This document shows, one piece after another, positions 63,221 through 64,000 of a stretch of DNA of 64,000 nt. Numbering within the stretch: position 1 is the first letter of the stretch; every line of letters begins with the position of its first letter. The translations under genes and the position numbers were made by a program. The stretch lies in NCBI RefSeq assembly GCF_001677275.1, contig NZ_CP016177.1, positions 2,542,001 through 2,606,000 on the forward strand, given 5' to 3'. Below the pieces are notes generated by a model, which saw nothing but the letters and a program-made list of their open reading frames with translations, searched no databases and was not told the origin of the DNA. This stretch comes from Vibrio breoganii. Its GTDB lineage: Bacteria > Pseudomonadota > Gammaproteobacteria > Enterobacterales > Vibrionaceae.

Positions 63221-63697
63221 TTAAGCGTCAGCTTGTGGCTGTTGCTCTGCCTGCTGTTGGCTCTGTAGGTAGTTCATGAACAATGCGTCAAAGTTAACTG
63301 GCGCAAGGTTCAGTTGAGGGAACGTACCCTTAACTACTAGGCTTGAGATAGTTTCACGAGCGTATGGGAATAGGATGTTAGGGCAGAATGCACCTAGGCA
63401 ATGCGCTAGTTGGCCTTGCTCCATTTTCTCAGCAGAGAAGATACCCGCTTGTTGAATTTCACATAGGAAAGCTGTTTCGTCAGCATTCTTAACTGTCACA
63501 GTAAGACGAAGAACAACTTCGTATACGCCTTCACCTAGTTGAGCACTTTTAGTGTCTAGGTCAAGGTTAACATCCGGTTGCCACTCTTTCTGGAACATAG
63601 AAGGAGAGCTTGGTGCTTCGAAAGAAAGGTCTTTCAAGAAGATGCGTTGGATAGTGAAGTTCTGTTGTGGAGCCTGAGTTGCTGCTGCATCAGTCAT
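63221..63697 (-). CDS. secB: Protein-export chaperone SecB
   Basis: A tetrameric cytoplasmic chaperone that keeps precursors unfolded for SecA. The 158 residues have [17 protein letters not shown] at the start and [21 protein letters not shown] in the middle, and a glutamine-rich end ([13 protein letters not shown]). The AAGGA site is 12 bases upstream of the ATG. Confidence 0.97.
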   Translation of the reverse strand: MTDAAATQAPQQNFTIQRIFLKDLSFEAPSSPSMFQKEWQPDVNLDLDTKSAQLGEGVYEVVLRLTVTVKNADETAFLCEIQQAGIFSAEKMEQGQLAHCLGAFCPNILFPYARETISSLVVKGTFPQLNLAPVNFDALFMNYLQSQQQAEQQPQADA

Positions 63698-63763
63698 TAT
63701 TTTTATTCCTTAAAATTTGTCTATTTCTGTGATGGACACGAATTATCGCATCCAATCATTACA

Positions 63764-64000
63764 TTATTCAGTCAGCGCTTTCTGCTTTTTCTTGCGTGGC
63801 TCTTTTTTAGCGCGCACTAGAGGCAGATTTGCATCGCTCCAAGAAGTTAAGCCGTGTTTCAGCACGAAAACTTTTTCAAAGCCAGCTTTCGCTAGCAGGT
63901 TTGCATTGTCGACAGCAGTTTGACCTGTCTTACATACAACAATGATTGGGTCGCTTTTCTTGTTTTCAAGCGATCCAAAAGAACCGTCTTTGATCTCTGA
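63764..64000 (-). CDS. Rhodanese-like protein, partial (YibN-like)
   Basis: The C-terminal 78 residues of a rhodanese-domain protein; the start lies beyond the window. The active-site loop is IIVVCKTGQTAVD, with the sulfur-accepting cysteine, followed by AGFEKVFVLKHGLTSWSDANLPL and a basic tail KKEPRKKKQKALTE. In E. coli the rhodanese-like yibN lies upstream of grxC-secB-gpsA-cysE; here the gene is directly upstream of secB in view, with no grxC between. The N terminus, and whether a membrane helix exists, cannot be judged. Confidence 0.8.
   Translation of the reverse strand, partial: SEIKDGSFGSLENKKSDPIIVVCKTGQTAVDNANLLAKAGFEKVFVLKHGLTSWSDANLPLVRAKKEPRKKKQKALTE

Overview
The window is a stretch of the main chromosome of a Vibrio or close Vibrionaceae relative. 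The evidence is the sequence of the core proteins, the frd, EF-P and groE neighbours, and a gene order (orn, tRNA-Gly, queG, tsaE, amiB, mutL, miaA, hfq, hflX, hflKC, purA, nsrR, rnr, rlmB) that follows the Escherichia coli block in mirrored form. No prophage, transposase, integron or CRISPR array is visible. Most genes lie on the minus strand.

Layout. 1-450 holds the promoter and leader of an rRNA operon whose 16S gene lies to the left, outside the window. 451-9123 carries cysJIH (sulfite formation and reduction), a small conserved orphan, an outer-membrane barrel, pspG behind a sigma54 promoter, dusA and pgi. 9341-14341 carries alr, dnaB, a divergent DUF481 porin-like gene and the ribosomal operon rpsF-priB-rpsR-rplI with a probable S6:S18 autoregulatory leader. 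14525-20694 carries a nitroreductase, rlmB, rnr, nsrR and the divergent NO-detoxifying hmp with an NsrR operator. 20765-31442 is the long purA/hflKC/hflX/hfq/miaA/mutL/amiB/tsaE run. 31629-34589 holds queG, a 0.67-kb non-coding block with paired DnaA boxes, and nine tRNA genes alternating tRNA-Gly(GCC) and initiator tRNA-fMet(CAT). 34703-43013 carries orn, rsgA, psd, a TetR regulator, menA, rraA, a DASS transporter, a glycerophosphodiesterase and an EamA transporter. 43046-49257 combines the fumarate reductase operon frdABCD with the complete EF-P lysylation set epmA, efp and epmB. 49310-57204 holds a secreted repeat protein, two ABC-ATPase proteins (YbiT, ModF) and a large secreted pullulanase. 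57578-64000 holds groESL with a heat-shock promoter, a MATE exporter, and cysE-gpsA-secB with the end of a rhodanese gene.

How it works together. Sulfur assimilation (cysJIH, cysE), nitrosative-stress defence (nsrR/hmp), anaerobic respiration (frdABCD, menA for menaquinone), envelope stress (pspG, hflKC) and translation (tRNA array, rRNA promoter, ribosomal proteins, EF-P and its modifiers, rsgA) dominate. The coding content is ordinary core genome. The unusual material is non-coding: a candidate datA-like DnaA-titration locus next to the tRNA array, tRNA-Gly 3'-end-derived repeats, a recurring AGCT palindrome, start-codon hairpins on cysJ and the EamA gene, and a 62-bp direct repeat between nsrR and rnr.
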